Source of the DNA: Knufia peltigerae
Taxonomy: Eukaryota > Ascomycota > Eurotiomycetes > Chaetothyriales > Trichomeriaceae
Direction of reading: 5' to 3'
NCBI GenBank assembly: GCA_030247855.1
Contig: JAPDRN010000207.1
Location: 1-39,035 of the forward strand
DNA length: 39,035 nucleotides
The notes under the pieces were generated by a model that had not been told where the DNA came from, did no database searches, and saw only the letters and a list, made by a program, of their open reading frames with translations. Positions 1 through 9,694 of the stretch are shown piece after piece. Position numbers and translations under genes: made by a program. Each line of letters opens with the position of its first letter. Within the stretch, counting starts at the first letter, position 1.

Positions 1-704
1 CTCGATCATGACCCCCCCCCCTCTCTCTCTCTAATCTCACATCTCCATCATCATCATCATCATTTGTACTCGTACTACTCACATTCGTACTCATACTGTA
101 CCAACCCATGTCTGGATTCCCTAACTTTATCTTGCCGTCGCGAACAAAGTCTGGACGTACAGGTTTTTGACCAAAATTTCCCGCGCTTTAATTCCGATCA
201 TTCGTACTCGTACCTGGTAAAAATCGGATTCTTTTTGAGTTTTGTTGTTTTTTTTTCGAAAGTACGAGTTGGTGGTCCCTTTGTTAAACAGTATATCGTC
301 GTCCCTCTTTGGGATGCCTTGTTGCGAGCTGAACCCTGGACTTCTCTTTTTTGCTTTAGATCCTCCGTACCCTTTTGGTCATTCGCCCGCTTTCCCTCCT
401 TGCTGATTACTACCTTGAGCTACACAGATTCTAAATCGTATCTCGTAACTTCGTATCCTCGAGAGAAGTAAATAAAACCTAGGCCATCCGCCGCCCCCCC
501 TCCTCCATCTTCCTCCTCCTCCTCTACTACCATTATCTTTTTGTCACATCCTTCTCTCACTTGACGATAAACCAACTGCCCATAAAAACTTCCATCTTCG
601 TCATCTTCTCTTCATATTCACACCAAAAAAAACCCCTCATCTTTGATCCATCTGTATCTTTCTCTTTACACACAAATCATCATCATCATCATCACTTTCC
701 AAAC
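1..704. promoter_or_regulatory. 5' flank and likely leader of the dienelactone hydrolase gene
   Basis: No convincing gene is seen here. The strand is strongly pyrimidine-rich, with long C and CT runs near the left edge and further CTC-rich tracts at about 480-570, typical of fungal promoters and 5' leaders. CAT trinucleotide repeats lie at 46-63 and 678-692, the second directly before the start codon at 705. An open frame at 64-471 has Ser/Tyr-rich, low-complexity content and no recognisable domain, so it is not called a gene. Confidence 0.5.
12..63. repeat. Simple repeats: poly-C, (CT)n and (CAT)6
   Basis: A run of ten C (12-21) passes into CT dinucleotides up to 32, followed by six CAT units at 46-63. 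A second CAT array (five units) lies at 678-692. These are ordinary microsatellites in untranslated sequence. Confidence 0.85.
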
Positions 705-1743
705 ATGACGTCTCATCCACCGGGAAAATGTTGTTACCAGGGTGTCAAGCACGAAGGTACCGCGACGGGAGAGTTTTCCACCTTGGGTGATTTTGAAATC
801 TACACCAAATATCCCGAAAACAAGAGTACAGAAAAAGGTATCTTGATGTAAGTCCTGCAATCTTTGTGTGTGTTCATGTTCTTTTCATCCATACCTCGTA
901 TCACCACTTCTCGCACATTGGTATTGGTAATTCTTATACTGACAACTGACTGCCTGTGTCGGGTGTCAGCATCACCGACGTGATCGGTCATCGTTTCATC
1001 AATGCGAACCTCATCGCGGACCAATTCGCCGCCAACGGATACTTTGTCATGATGCCTGATTTGTTCCACAAGGATCCCATCCCGCTCAATCGTCCTGGAG
1101 ATTTTGACATCATGAAGTGGATGCAGGGGGAATACAGCGAATCCAAAACCCCACACACGCCACCGACGGTAGATCCGATTGTCGATTCTTGTCTGGTCGA
1201 AATGAGGACGAAATATAATTGCAAGGTTGGTTTGTCCTTTGAGTTTTCACAGTCCTATTGTCCACCCAAGTTCGGTCCTCATCGATTCAATCTTCCTCGC
1301 ATTCAATTCCTGTCATGTTCCCGCTTCCTTGCATTGTTCCGGCTGACTCGAATTGCGTCGTTTTTTTCGGTTCAAAAAAGAAAATCGGTGCCGTGGGATA
1401 TTGTTTCGGCGGCAAATACGTCGTCCGTCACCTCCGACCCGACGCCGGCAAGATCGACGTCGGTTACACGGCCCACCCTTCGTTCGTCCAGGCCGACGAG
1501 CTCCGAGACCTCAAGGGTCCCCTGGCCATCTCCGCCGCCGAGACCGACCACATCTTCCCGACCGAGAAGCGGCACGAGACCGAGACCATCCTGAAGGACC
1601 TGGGATTCCCCTACCAGATCAACCTTTACAGCGGAGTCGAGCACGGGTTCGCCGTCCGGGGGGACCCCAAGAACCGGGTCGCCCAGTACGCCAAGGAGAA
1701 TGCCTTCCTGCAGGCCGTGCAGTGGTTCGAGGAACACTTGTGA
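705..1743 (+). CDS. Dienelactone hydrolase family protein (3 exons)
   Basis: Exons 705-847, 970-1225 and 1381-1743 join in frame to a 253-residue protein, the usual length for this family. The start is the first ATG of the open frame, just after a CAT repeat. Introns begin GTAAGT and GTTGGT and end CAG and AAG. The nucleophile elbow is GYCFGG with Cys141; Asp189 (in ETDHIF) and His221 (in GVEHGF) complete the triad. The spacings of 48 and 32 nearly match the 48 and 31 of bacterial dienelactone hydrolase (Cys123, Asp171, His202). Family members hydrolyse dienelactone, an intermediate of chlorocatechol breakdown, but many fungal members have other or unknown substrates. No signal peptide is seen, so it is probably cytosolic. 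It lies 8 kb from the aromatic-degradation candidates, so a pathway link is only a possibility. The gene converges on fimbrin. Confidence 0.88.
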
Positions 1744-2487
1744 TTTGATGTGGACCATACTCGGTCCCAGGCCGGGTTCGAGTCGGGTGGTCAGGTGGAG
1801 TCGAGTCAAGAACCAAAACCTTGGAACAAAAAAAGGACACGCCCTGGCGACGTGTCTCTCTCCTTTTCTCTCCAGAATGTGATCATGGAACCCCCAAAAA
1901 CTTCTGAATCGAACCCATGTCAGAGCCCAAAGAACAAGACCAGGCAGACAACAAACCAAATAGGGCAGACAGGGAAACTTGAAATCATTGTCGTCAGCAA
2001 CGACACATACATACACTGTGACATTGCGCCTCTGATGGTAGACCATGATGTTCTCGAGAGACCTGAAGCCAAGGTCCATTGAGGCTACGTAGTAGGATCG
2101 AACGAGATAGAGAGCGAAAGTGTCAGTATCTTATCACTCGAGCCGAATCTTAGGAATGAATTTCTTTTTCTCTCTAAAGAAAATGTTCTCGTAAGTACCA
2201 GGTAAACAAAGTAGGCTTAATCGAGACAACAAAATTGACGGTGGGCTTGAATTGTTCAACAACCAAGGCCTTTTTTGTGAGACACATCATCGTCCTCCCT
2301 GCCCGTGTTTCCCTGTCTCCGCGTCCCATACGGACTGACACCACTTGCTGGTCCAGGAAAGGTATACAACAAGGCCTGAGTTTTGAAAAATTAGACCTCT
2401 TCTTCTTGGGTTCTCCGTCCAAGCCAGCGCTTCCAAGAGCCCAGCAAGAAGGCCCTGATACTGAGATAAACACAAAAGGTAGGTACC
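1744..2487. other. Convergent intergenic region, 744 bp
   Basis: This lies between the 3' ends of the dienelactone hydrolase (plus) and fimbrin (minus) genes, so it should hold both 3' UTRs. Several frames are open on both strands but none has a domain or a credible start. The 235-codon minus-strand frame at 1372-2079 is largely a mirror of the GC-rich third exon of the hydrolase. No other structure was recognised. Confidence 0.6.
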
Positions 2488-4555
2488 TTATGCGCCCATC
2501 TTCTCGGCTGTTCTCATCAATGCACCTGAAAAATCCATTAGCATTCACATTCTATCGTTCACATGATCCCGGACATGACTACTCACCGACAAAAGTTGTC
2601 ACCAACCGAGCTCGACCTTGTACGATATCGTCTGGCAAAAGGTAAATTGTGCTTCCTAAAATAGGCGTCAGTTCATGTCCCCATTTTGTATCGAAAGATA
2701 GATACATACCCATCTTTCTGGCAATACTGATGGATAGTTTGGCATTGGCATAGGCGTCATCTTGCGACTTTCCAGGAGTCACGAGGTCATAATCGACGTA
2801 ATTACTCTTCATACCATTGAGAACATCCAAAAGGAAGACACCACTGGTAATAGCTGGATCCTTGAAAGATCGCACCGCAGAGTTCTTACCACCTCTTTTA
2901 GACATGTCGTTTGCCCATCTAATCATGTCGGAGTCGGAAAGATCTCTCTTACCCATGCGTTGAGCAACACCTGATAATGTGCTGACAATGTCACGACGCA
3001 TGAGCTGCCAGACAAGACCCAGGGTAAGTGTTCGTTGCCCGTCGGTGATATCGGCACCTTGAATACCAACGAGCGAGAAGTGGTTCTGCTTGCCCAATTC
3101 GACAGTGTAATTGGTGTTTTCCACCATCTTGAATCGAGACATTTCACCGCCATGGGCTGGAGGCTTGTTGACGTGACGCCAGTTGACACTGCCAGGAATA
3201 ACCTTGTCATAGGCTTGAAGCAGAATTGTGCCATCACGGAGATCTTCCCAAAAGTTGTTGATCGTGGGTTGAACATCCATGCTGTTGAGCCAGAGAGTAA
3301 AGACACGAGCTTCGCGTTCACCTTCGGCATCGAAGTCTTCGATATCGGGTTTCTCTTCTTCTGTAAGAGGATCCAGACCAGGGTGAGTGTTGAAGAGGTT
3401 GGCGACAAAGGCAAGGTTGAGCTTGGGGTTTCCTGCTACCAAGGCCGTGGGAGTCAAAAACTTTCTGCAGTCGATCCTCTCGGCATTCTGAAGGACTTCC
3501 TCGGCTCGTTGTAAGAGGTCTCTGGTCTGTAAAGGAGCCCTGGAACATATATCGGGCTTCAGCTGGTTGAGAAGAACCGTGTAATTTTCACCATCTTTGA
3601 CGTCTCCAGAGAAGTTGTTAACTCGCCTATGCCAGCCAGCATTCTTGAGGTGGTAGTTGAACCACCGCAGGAGGATCTGCTCGGGAGGAAGTCGGAGAAA
3701 TTGCTCGAGAGTTTCATCATCTTCGAGGAGCCGATAAAGTTCGGGGTGTAGCTTGATATCAATCTTGCCCAGCAAACCACGTCGGATGATCTGCCAGATG
3801 AGACCAAGAATCAGATGTTCTCGAACCTCGATGATATCACCACTACCAATATTGACCACAGAACAACCGATACCTTTGGCAGACTCAATGACAATGTTGT
3901 TGTTCTCCGTCATGTGGAAGGCGTTGAGTGTCTTGATCTTCCTGCCTGGCGTGTTTAGCACACGTTCATCGATTGTGTCCGGAACGCTGTCGTTGATGAG
4001 TTTTGCCAGCACCAAGCCATCTTTACAGTGGTCGAACATTTCAAAGGTGTCGGTCGGGAAAGGCAATAGATGGCCAATGTCCGGATCACCGGCAAGGACG
4101 GCATTAATGTGGGTGGTGAAAGCAGTTCTTTCTTCTTCGTTTATAGTGTGTGTAACGTTTGCAGAAGAGCCTTGGACCTGAATCTTCCCTGCCCCTCCTC
4201 CGAGACTGGGCTTTGAAGCGTGTCCAGGCGTAGGAGCGCCATTGCCCGCACCCGGTCGTACTGACCCGCTCGGTATACGTTGCTGAGTCGGTGGAGAGCC
4301 GCGCACTTTCGAAATGAGGTCGACATAATCTTCGAGTTCTACTCGTCTCGAGCTGTCGAGTTCCACCTCCTTGAGCGCTTGTCTGACAACATCATAGGAT
4401 TGTCTCTCGGACTGCTGGGTGGCCTTGATGACGGTGGCTTCGTCTAGATACCCCTTATCGTCGACGTCCAATTTTCGAAATGCATCTTGCAATTGGAAGA
4501 TTTCGTTCTGCTGGAACTGGGGGTATTTTCGGGTTAGTTTGAGGATAGCTGCCAT
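2488..4555 (-). CDS. SAC6: Fimbrin (plastin), actin-bundling protein, 3 exons
   Basis: The exons are 4555-2710, 2655-2587 and 2525-2488, giving 650 residues, normal for fungal fimbrin. The start ATG at 4555 opens MAAILKL, followed by EF-hand-like sequence (DVDDKGYLDEATV) and four calponin-homology domains from about residue 130 onward. The first intron (2656-2709, GTATGT, CTGAC branch, TTTTAG) is 54 nt and contains no stop; removing it restores the conserved ARKMGSTIYLLPDDIVQ junction. The second (2526-2586) has to be removed to reach the last exon, ending VGALMRTAEKMGA, as expected for the family C-terminus. Fimbrin cross-links actin filaments in cortical patches and cables and supports endocytosis and polarised tip growth. 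It shares a 0.6 kb divergent promoter with the DDHD phospholipase gene. Confidence 0.96.
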
Positions 4556-5170
4556 AGTGACCGGCAAGGGAGGCGCCTGTTACCCAGCGCGAGTAAGCTC
4601 GGTTTGATTGGCAATAGTAGGGAAACGCCGGTAAAGGCGAGGGGAGAACTGTCAGGGTCGAAAAGAGACGGACTGGACAACACTGGGAATATGTAGCAGT
4701 CTGTAATTGTGGTGCCTGAACAGGCGTCGCAAGCAGCTTATTATTGTGGAATTGAAAAGGCTGAAGGCTGAGCGAGTCGCAAGGCCAACAACTTGGAATT
4801 GGAATGACGCAGAATCCCCCGCCAACGTGAGGCGGTGCACGTGAGCACGTGATCAGCCACACTCTGTGGCGGCGTGCTATGTGCCTCGCTAATCCCAATA
4901 TGATCCATATCAAGGTGACACGTCCAAAACAAGGCAACATGTACACCATATGATCATAAAGAGAACTGCTTTCATTATTCATATTCATACCTAGAGTCTG
5001 GCCCTCGTTTTTCCATCAATTGTCTCCTCACCTTCGGCCTCTCTGGCCCATAATCTTCTAGCCCTTGACAGTTCTGTGTCGGTGTGTTTTGGAGGAGACC
5101 ACCGCCAAAGCCTACTAATGCCGTCACATTGGATCGATTTCCGGCCCTCGTAAGGGCTATTCGGAAAGGA
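4556..5170. promoter_or_regulatory. Divergent promoter between fimbrin and the DDHD phospholipase
   Basis: This is a 615-bp region between two start codons pointing away from each other. It holds two CACGTG E-boxes and a short upstream ATG at 5118 that opens an 11-codon frame ending before the presumed phospholipase start. A CAG at 5069-5071 directly follows an in-frame TGA and could be a splice acceptor if the phospholipase has an extra 5' exon. Confidence 0.55.
4838..4851. promoter_or_regulatory. Tandem CACGTG E-boxes
   Basis: CACGTG occurs at 4838-4843 and 4846-4851, separated by only two bases. This palindrome is the classic target of bHLH factors such as Cbf1. The second copy continues as CACGTGATCAG, and the same 11-mer occurs at 33805-33815 in another divergent promoter. 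Function is inferred from the motif alone. Confidence 0.45.
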
Positions 5171-8128
5171 ATGGCCGAGTCATCGAGACCAGCTTCTTCG
5201 TTCTTGGGCTCAATTACCTCTTGGAGCAGGAGTAATACTCCTCCGCCAAAGTCTCCTCTCGTAAAACCAAGCGAAGGCTCTCCGGGCTTGAAACAGTCGA
5301 CAGGTCTCGACCACACTATCAATCTCCGACCGTCACCCAGTCTCCGCAAATATCCGAAAGACTGTCCGCCGCTCAAGGCGCGATGGTACTATGCGGTTGA
5401 CGTGGCCAAACGAAAGCCTTTTGCGGCAGAGACGAATTCTGATGAAAAGCCAAAGCCCCCACAGGTCCCAAAGAAATTGGTACCATTTTCGGCATCTGAC
5501 TCGGCAACCATCGAGAAGGCGTTTCAGTCACTTGATAATGATGAGGCGGCCCATCGTGATGGCTCCGAGGTTACGAGCACCAAAGTCCCTGTTAATGAGG
5601 ACTACCTTTTCGACGTCCACATCGAAAAACGTGAGCTAGAGCCCGCCTACTGGCTTGGCCCAGTATATGAAGTTCGTCGAGGAAGTTGGTTCTACAGTGA
5701 TGGTTCATCCTTGAAGCCCTGCGATGAGAATCTTGCCAATCAACTTGAAGAAGGCTATCTAAAGGTTGCCGCATGGAGAAGGATAGGCCTGACGGGACAG
5801 CGATCTACCTCGCAACCCCGGAGCAGGCCGACTTCTGGGGTGTTTGATGGCACAGCTCACTCGGCACAACCTTCGCAAGATGATAATCAATCTACCCCAT
5901 CAAATATTTACCGTCTTTTCGGATCACATATGAATACAACTGTGACCTATCAAGATGCTACCGTTGCGTATCTGTCCACTGATGACTTCCTGTCACGAAT
6001 GAGCAGTACGGTATATGGGCGATTTGTTGGTTATGGCGGAACCAAGGTAGTACGCGGTTGGACAGATTTAAAAGTGGCGGATGGCAAGGCTACCGATTCA
6101 AAGGCCGACTCCAAAACGGCCGATGGCACCAGTACGAAAGAGAAGCGTCGGTCTGCCAAAATTCCGGCAGAAGTAGCTCCAGTTGTCGATGATAAGGTAG
6201 AAGAAGAACCTGAGAAACCTCGTCGAACCGCTCTTGAGAGACAAATCTCATCCCTTGCCGGCATGCCAGACACTCAAGACTCGCAAAGTCAAGCCGAAGA
6301 AGATGCTCGGGAAGAGGAAGAACGAGAAATGGAAGAGGCTCGAGAAAAAGACGGTGAAGATCAAGCTCGACAGATCGATCATTTGGTTCTTGTTACGCAC
6401 GGCATTGGTCAACGTCTCGGTCTGAGGCTAGATAGTATCAATGTGAGTCCTATGTTTTCCCACTCGGACCGTATACTGATTACTTTACAGTTCATCCACG
6501 ATGTCAATACTCTTCGAAAGACCATGAAGGCAGTCTATGGATCAGCTCCTGATCTACAGGCACTTAGCGGTGAGCCCAAAAACTGCAGAGTCCAGGTATT
6601 ACCGGTGTGCTGGCGGCACCTCTTGGATTTCCCAAAGCAGAGCCTAAAGCAAAATCGCAAAGAATTCGACCTTGGAGATGCCGATGACGGTTTTGATGAT
6701 GAGTACCCTTCCTTGCAGGACATCACCGTGGAGGGGGTACCAGCTGTCCGCAATCTGATCACCGACCTTGCCATGGACGTCCTCCTGTACCAAAGCGCGT
6801 ACCGAGAACACATTGCGTCCATCGTACAGAAAGAATCGAACCGAGTTTATCAGCTCTTCAAACAGCGCACGGGGTTTTCGGGGAAAGTCAGCTTTTGTGG
6901 TCATTCTCTCGGCAGTGCGATCCTGTTCGACATATTGTGCCGTCAAGAAGAGCCCAGCAAGACAAGACCGCGACGGGTGTCCAGCAAGACCTCTAGAGAG
7001 TTCAATGTCGAACAAAAGGATCTGCACCTCGATTTTGACGTGGAGAATTTCTTTTGTGTCGGATCTCCGATAGCCCTTTTTCAGATGCTCAAGGGAAGAA
7101 CGATCGCCGCTCGGTCCACGTTGGGCGCCAGTACTTTTGGTGCAGCTGCTGTACCTACTTCTCCCTTTGATCCGGACCCAATGCTGAACGACCCTTTTGA
7201 CAGCTCACTGAAACCACCGGGTTCCGGTGCCGCCGCCAGAGACATTATCCCAATCAGCACGTCATCCCCCAAATGCCGTGAACTCTACAACATATTCCAT
7301 CCGACAGACCCTATAGCTTATCGAATGGAACCGCTCATATCTTCGGCGATGGCACAATTGAAATCCCAACCTCTCCCGTACACCAAGAAGGGTCTGTTTG
7401 CGGCGCCCGGCATCGCCAATGTGACGGCCCGTATGGGTCAACAAGTCATGTCGAGCTGGTACAATCTCACGTCCGGGGTGGCGTCGAGTTTGATCAACAG
7501 GAGTTTGGGGATTACGGGTGAAGAACAGGCTCTGCCACAAGACAAAGCAAAGTCATCTGGTGGTCCGACAACATCAACATCATCATCATCGGCTCCTACG
7601 TCGACTCATCAATCCAACACGACACCACATGTCCCCGTTGTTTCAAGCGACAAGAAACAACAAGAGCTCGCCAACATGGCCAAATCTTCTCCTCCGACCG
7701 AACAAGCGCCGACATTGATCGACTCGGAGATTGAAACACTCTACGCAGGGTTTCAGAGACGTCGACGATCACACGATGCTTCTACCGACGGAACCGGTGG
7801 TGAGGAAGGTCACGGTTCATCGGCCGGATTTGGTGCTGGTGTTGGCGGTGCTGGTTCATCGGAATATCATCACTTGTCACAGGAAAGGGCTCGGAAACTG
7901 AAACGTGAAGAGATGAAGGTCAGGGCCTTGAACAGCAATGGCCGAGTGGATTACCACATTCAAGAAGGCATGTTTGACGTGTCGTTGCTTGCCAGCATCG
8001 CCAGTCATTTGAGTTATTGGGCAGATGAGGATGTCAATCATTTCATGATTGGTCAAATGTTGAAGACGAGGGGACACGACAGAACCAACAGCAACAAAGG
8101 ACGAGATGGGTATTCTTCGTCGTGGTGA
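5171..8128 (+). CDS. DDHD-domain phospholipase (PA-PLA1 family), 2 exons
   Basis: Exons 5171-6442 and 6491-8128 join across a 48-nt stop-free intron (GTGAGT, ACTGAT-type branch, TTACAG), giving about 969 residues. The lipase elbow is GHSLGS in VSFCGHSLGSAILF. It is followed by the DDHD domain, with YNIFHPTDPIAYRMEP and a late His in ASHLSYWADED near the C-terminus. Between them are low-complexity Ser/Thr and Gly-rich stretches and a Glu/Arg-rich, probably coiled segment around residues 375-420. Homologues such as yeast Yor022c and mammalian PA-PLA1/DDHD1 cleave phosphatidic acid and related phospholipids at organelle membranes. The frame stays open upstream of 5171 to a TGA at 5066, so a further 5' exon supplying the true N-terminus (perhaps a targeting sequence) cannot be excluded. 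The stop overlaps a GTGAGT, so a tiny 3' exon is also conceivable. Confidence 0.9.
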   Translation: MAESSRPASSFLGSITSWSRSNTPPPKSPLVKPSEGSPGLKQSTGLDHTINLRPSPSLRKYPKDCPPLKARWYYAVDVAKRKPFAAETNSDEKPKPPQVPKKLVPFSASDSATIEKAFQSLDNDEAAHRDGSEVTSTKVPVNEDYLFDVHIEKRELEPAYWLGPVYEVRRGSWFYSDGSSLKPCDENLANQLEEGYLKVAAWRRIGLTGQRSTSQPRSRPTSGVFDGTAHSAQPSQDDNQSTPSNIYRLFGSHMNTTVTYQDATVAYLSTDDFLSRMSSTVYGRFVGYGGTKVVRGWTDLKVADGKATDSKADSKTADGTSTKEKRRSAKIPAEVAPVVDDKVEEEPEKPRRTALERQISSLAGMPDTQDSQSQAEEDAREEEEREMEEAREKDGEDQARQIDHLVLVTHGIGQRLGLRLDSINVSPMFSHSDRILITLQFIHDVNTLRKTMKAVYGSAPDLQALSGEPKNCRVQVLPVCWRHLLDFPKQSLKQNRKEFDLGDADDGFDDEYPSLQDITVEGVPAVRNLITDLAMDVLLYQSAYREHIASIVQKESNRVYQLFKQRTGFSGKVSFCGHSLGSAILFDILCRQEEPSKTRPRRVSSKTSREFNVEQKDLHLDFDVENFFCVGSPIALFQMLKGRTIAARSTLGASTFGAAAVPTSPFDPDPMLNDPFDSSLKPPGSGAAARDIIPISTSSPKCRELYNIFHPTDPIAYRMEPLISSAMAQLKSQPLPYTKKGLFAAPGIANVTARMGQQVMSSWYNLTSGVASSLINRSLGITGEEQALPQDKAKSSGGPTTSTSSSSAPTSTHQSNTTPHVPVVSSDKKQQELANMAKSSPPTEQAPTLIDSEIETLYAGFQRRRRSHDASTDGTGGEEGHGSSAGFGAGVGGAGSSEYHHLSQERARKLKREEMKVRALNSNGRVDYHIQEGMFDVSLLASIASHLSYWADEDVNHFMIGQMLKTRGHDRTNSNKGRDGYSSSW

Positions 8129-8296
8129 GTATACGTGCCTTGGAGAAGGGATGGGAAGGTTTTTTTTTTAAAAAAAAAAAACAAAAACAGTGTGTTTCTT
8201 CCTTTCTTCTTTGGTACTACGGATCCTCTCGTCTCAGAAAATATTCAAAAGGTTCTCACCTCCCAAAACACTGTCGTTTTCTTCGGTTCGTTTCCT
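8129..8296. terminator. Short convergent spacer with a T10A12 tract
   Basis: Ten T (8160-8169) are followed at once by twelve A (8170-8181), a perfect AT hairpin-capable tract between the converging DDHD phospholipase and Cys-rich protein genes. It may help form the 3' ends of both transcripts, but that role is inferred from position only. Confidence 0.35.
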
Positions 8297-9064
8297 CTAA
8301 AGATCTTCTACCTCGTCGTCCTCGTCCTCGTCCTCTTCTTCCCGCCAACGTCCGTACTCGACCTCTTTGATCCTCTCTTGCTGTTGGTTTTGATTTTGCT
8401 TTGGTTCCATGGTTGTCTCCTTCTCATCACTCACGTCGTCGTCATTCTCATCTTCTCCCCATCCCAGCTCCCCATCAGGATACTTTTTGGCGTCTCGGTG
8501 AGATTGGGAATTCGAATCCAAACTGATACACCTCGGTTCGTTCTTGCAACTCGAAGGGATCGTACCACAATATTGTTCCCCCCAAGGGTCACGACGTGAA
8601 CAGTACCAATAATCATCACAGATGGACGCACATGATTTTTTGTGGACTTTTTCATCATAATCATCCTCGATATGTAAAATTGGTCCGTCAATCTTGACTT
8701 TGGTTGTCGGACTCGGGTCATTGTGACGTTGCCGTTGTTGTTCTCGCTGTTGCTGTGGTGGTGTGACCTGCAAAAAGTATTGATCACATCCAGGCACGTC
8801 GGAACACCATTCGGGTAGTTCACCGCCGCACAGGTCGTCCGCACCATCTCTACCACGTCCACGTGGACGTTGACGTTGACCGAAAGTTGTTTCACATTTG
8901 TCCAAACTCTGACAAAGTCTAGAACAATATCCCATTGAATTCGAGTCGAGGGATTTTGCTGTGGTTGTGGTTGATCTCAACGGACTTGATGACGTGAGTG
9001 GAGCGATCAAGACGAAGAATCCAAGTACGAGGAGGATTGCCGGTGGTTTTTGAGTCGTATACAT
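8297..9064 (-). CDS. Secreted protein with duplicated six-cysteine module and acidic tail
   Basis: An uninterrupted frame of 255 residues. The ATG at 9064 is chosen because it places a signal peptide first: a short basic start, then a hydrophobic core (about residues 9-23) and a small-residue cleavage region. All twelve cysteines lie in two modules: C47-x3-C51-x5-C57-x21-C79-x7-C87-x5-C93 and C145-x3-C149-x5-C155-x10-C166-x6-C173-x5-C179. The matching spacing points to an internal duplication forming three disulfides per module. Between and after them are Gln/Arg-rich and strongly acidic stretches, the tail being mostly Glu and Asp. I recognise no named family. Possible roles include a small secreted effector-like or cell-wall protein; none is shown by the sequence. 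It runs toward the DDHD phospholipase gene. Confidence 0.75.
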   Translation of the reverse strand: MYTTQKPPAILLVLGFFVLIAPLTSSSPLRSTTTTAKSLDSNSMGYCSRLCQSLDKCETTFGQRQRPRGRGRDGADDLCGGELPEWCSDVPGCDQYFLQVTPPQQQREQQRQRHNDPSPTTKVKIDGPILHIEDDYDEKVHKKSCASICDDYWYCSRRDPWGEQYCGTIPSSCKNEPRCISLDSNSQSHRDAKKYPDGELGWGEDENDDDVSDEKETTMEPKQNQNQQQERIKEVEYGRWREEEDEDEDDEVEDL

Positions 9065-9694
9065 TTTGATCGTCTGGCGATGTTTTTCTTGTCTGCAAAG
9101 TTGTCGATAAGATGGGAAGTGATACTCGTGTGATTTTATTTCCCTAGGAAGGTATTTATGGTTGAGGTTCACACAATTTGTATGTTTCTGGCGGTATTCG
9201 GTTCCAAATACCAGATGGTTGGTTGATGTGGGGATGGAAATCTAGAATGATGACGGTGGCAGCTGAACCGAACAATGCGGGGAGTGGTTTGACAGATAGA
9301 CACGAGAGAGAGACGGAGGTAGAGATGGTATGTAAGAATGTGAAGTCAAGTCGAGTTGGTATAGCGACAGTGAAGTCAGGAGATATTTACAGCAGAATTA
9401 TTTATTCGTGGATGGGTTGATCTTGTATCAAATATATATATGGTATATGTACCAACCCTTACTTTTACCAGTTCACTCATCTTGAAGCTATCAACATTGA
9501 CAAGCCAATATATTGAAATACGCTACTAGTAATAAATACTCCGCAGGGAAGAGGAAAATACTTGGACCGTGCGTTTTGACATGGTAGAAAATAAAAGAGA
9601 GCAAGGTGAGGTCCGTGCGTATTTGAACAATATAATAAGTACCTGAGCAAACAAGCGTAAGATGATACATTTCCGTTCGATCTCTCGAATTCTC
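9065..9694. other. Intergenic, 630 bp, upstream of the Cys-rich protein gene
   Basis: This holds the promoter of the minus-strand Cys-rich gene and the 3' end region of the minus-strand transporter gene. It is AT-rich near 9425-9545 with an alternating AT stretch (9431-9440) and one TACTCCG core (9537-9543). No gene is supported. Confidence 0.5.

Noticed and set aside
64..471. 135-codon open frame on the plus strand
   Set aside because: It starts in a repeat-rich leader, has low-complexity Ser/Tyr content, no domain and no splice partners.
1372..2079. 235-codon open frame on the minus strand
   Set aside because: It overlaps antisense to the well-supported third exon of the dienelactone hydrolase; its openness follows from GC-rich codon bias there.
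8122..8135. Possible 3' intron of the phospholipase gene beginning at GTGAGT over the stop codon
   Set aside because: No convincing downstream exon or acceptor was found, and the protein already ends after the complete DDHD domain.
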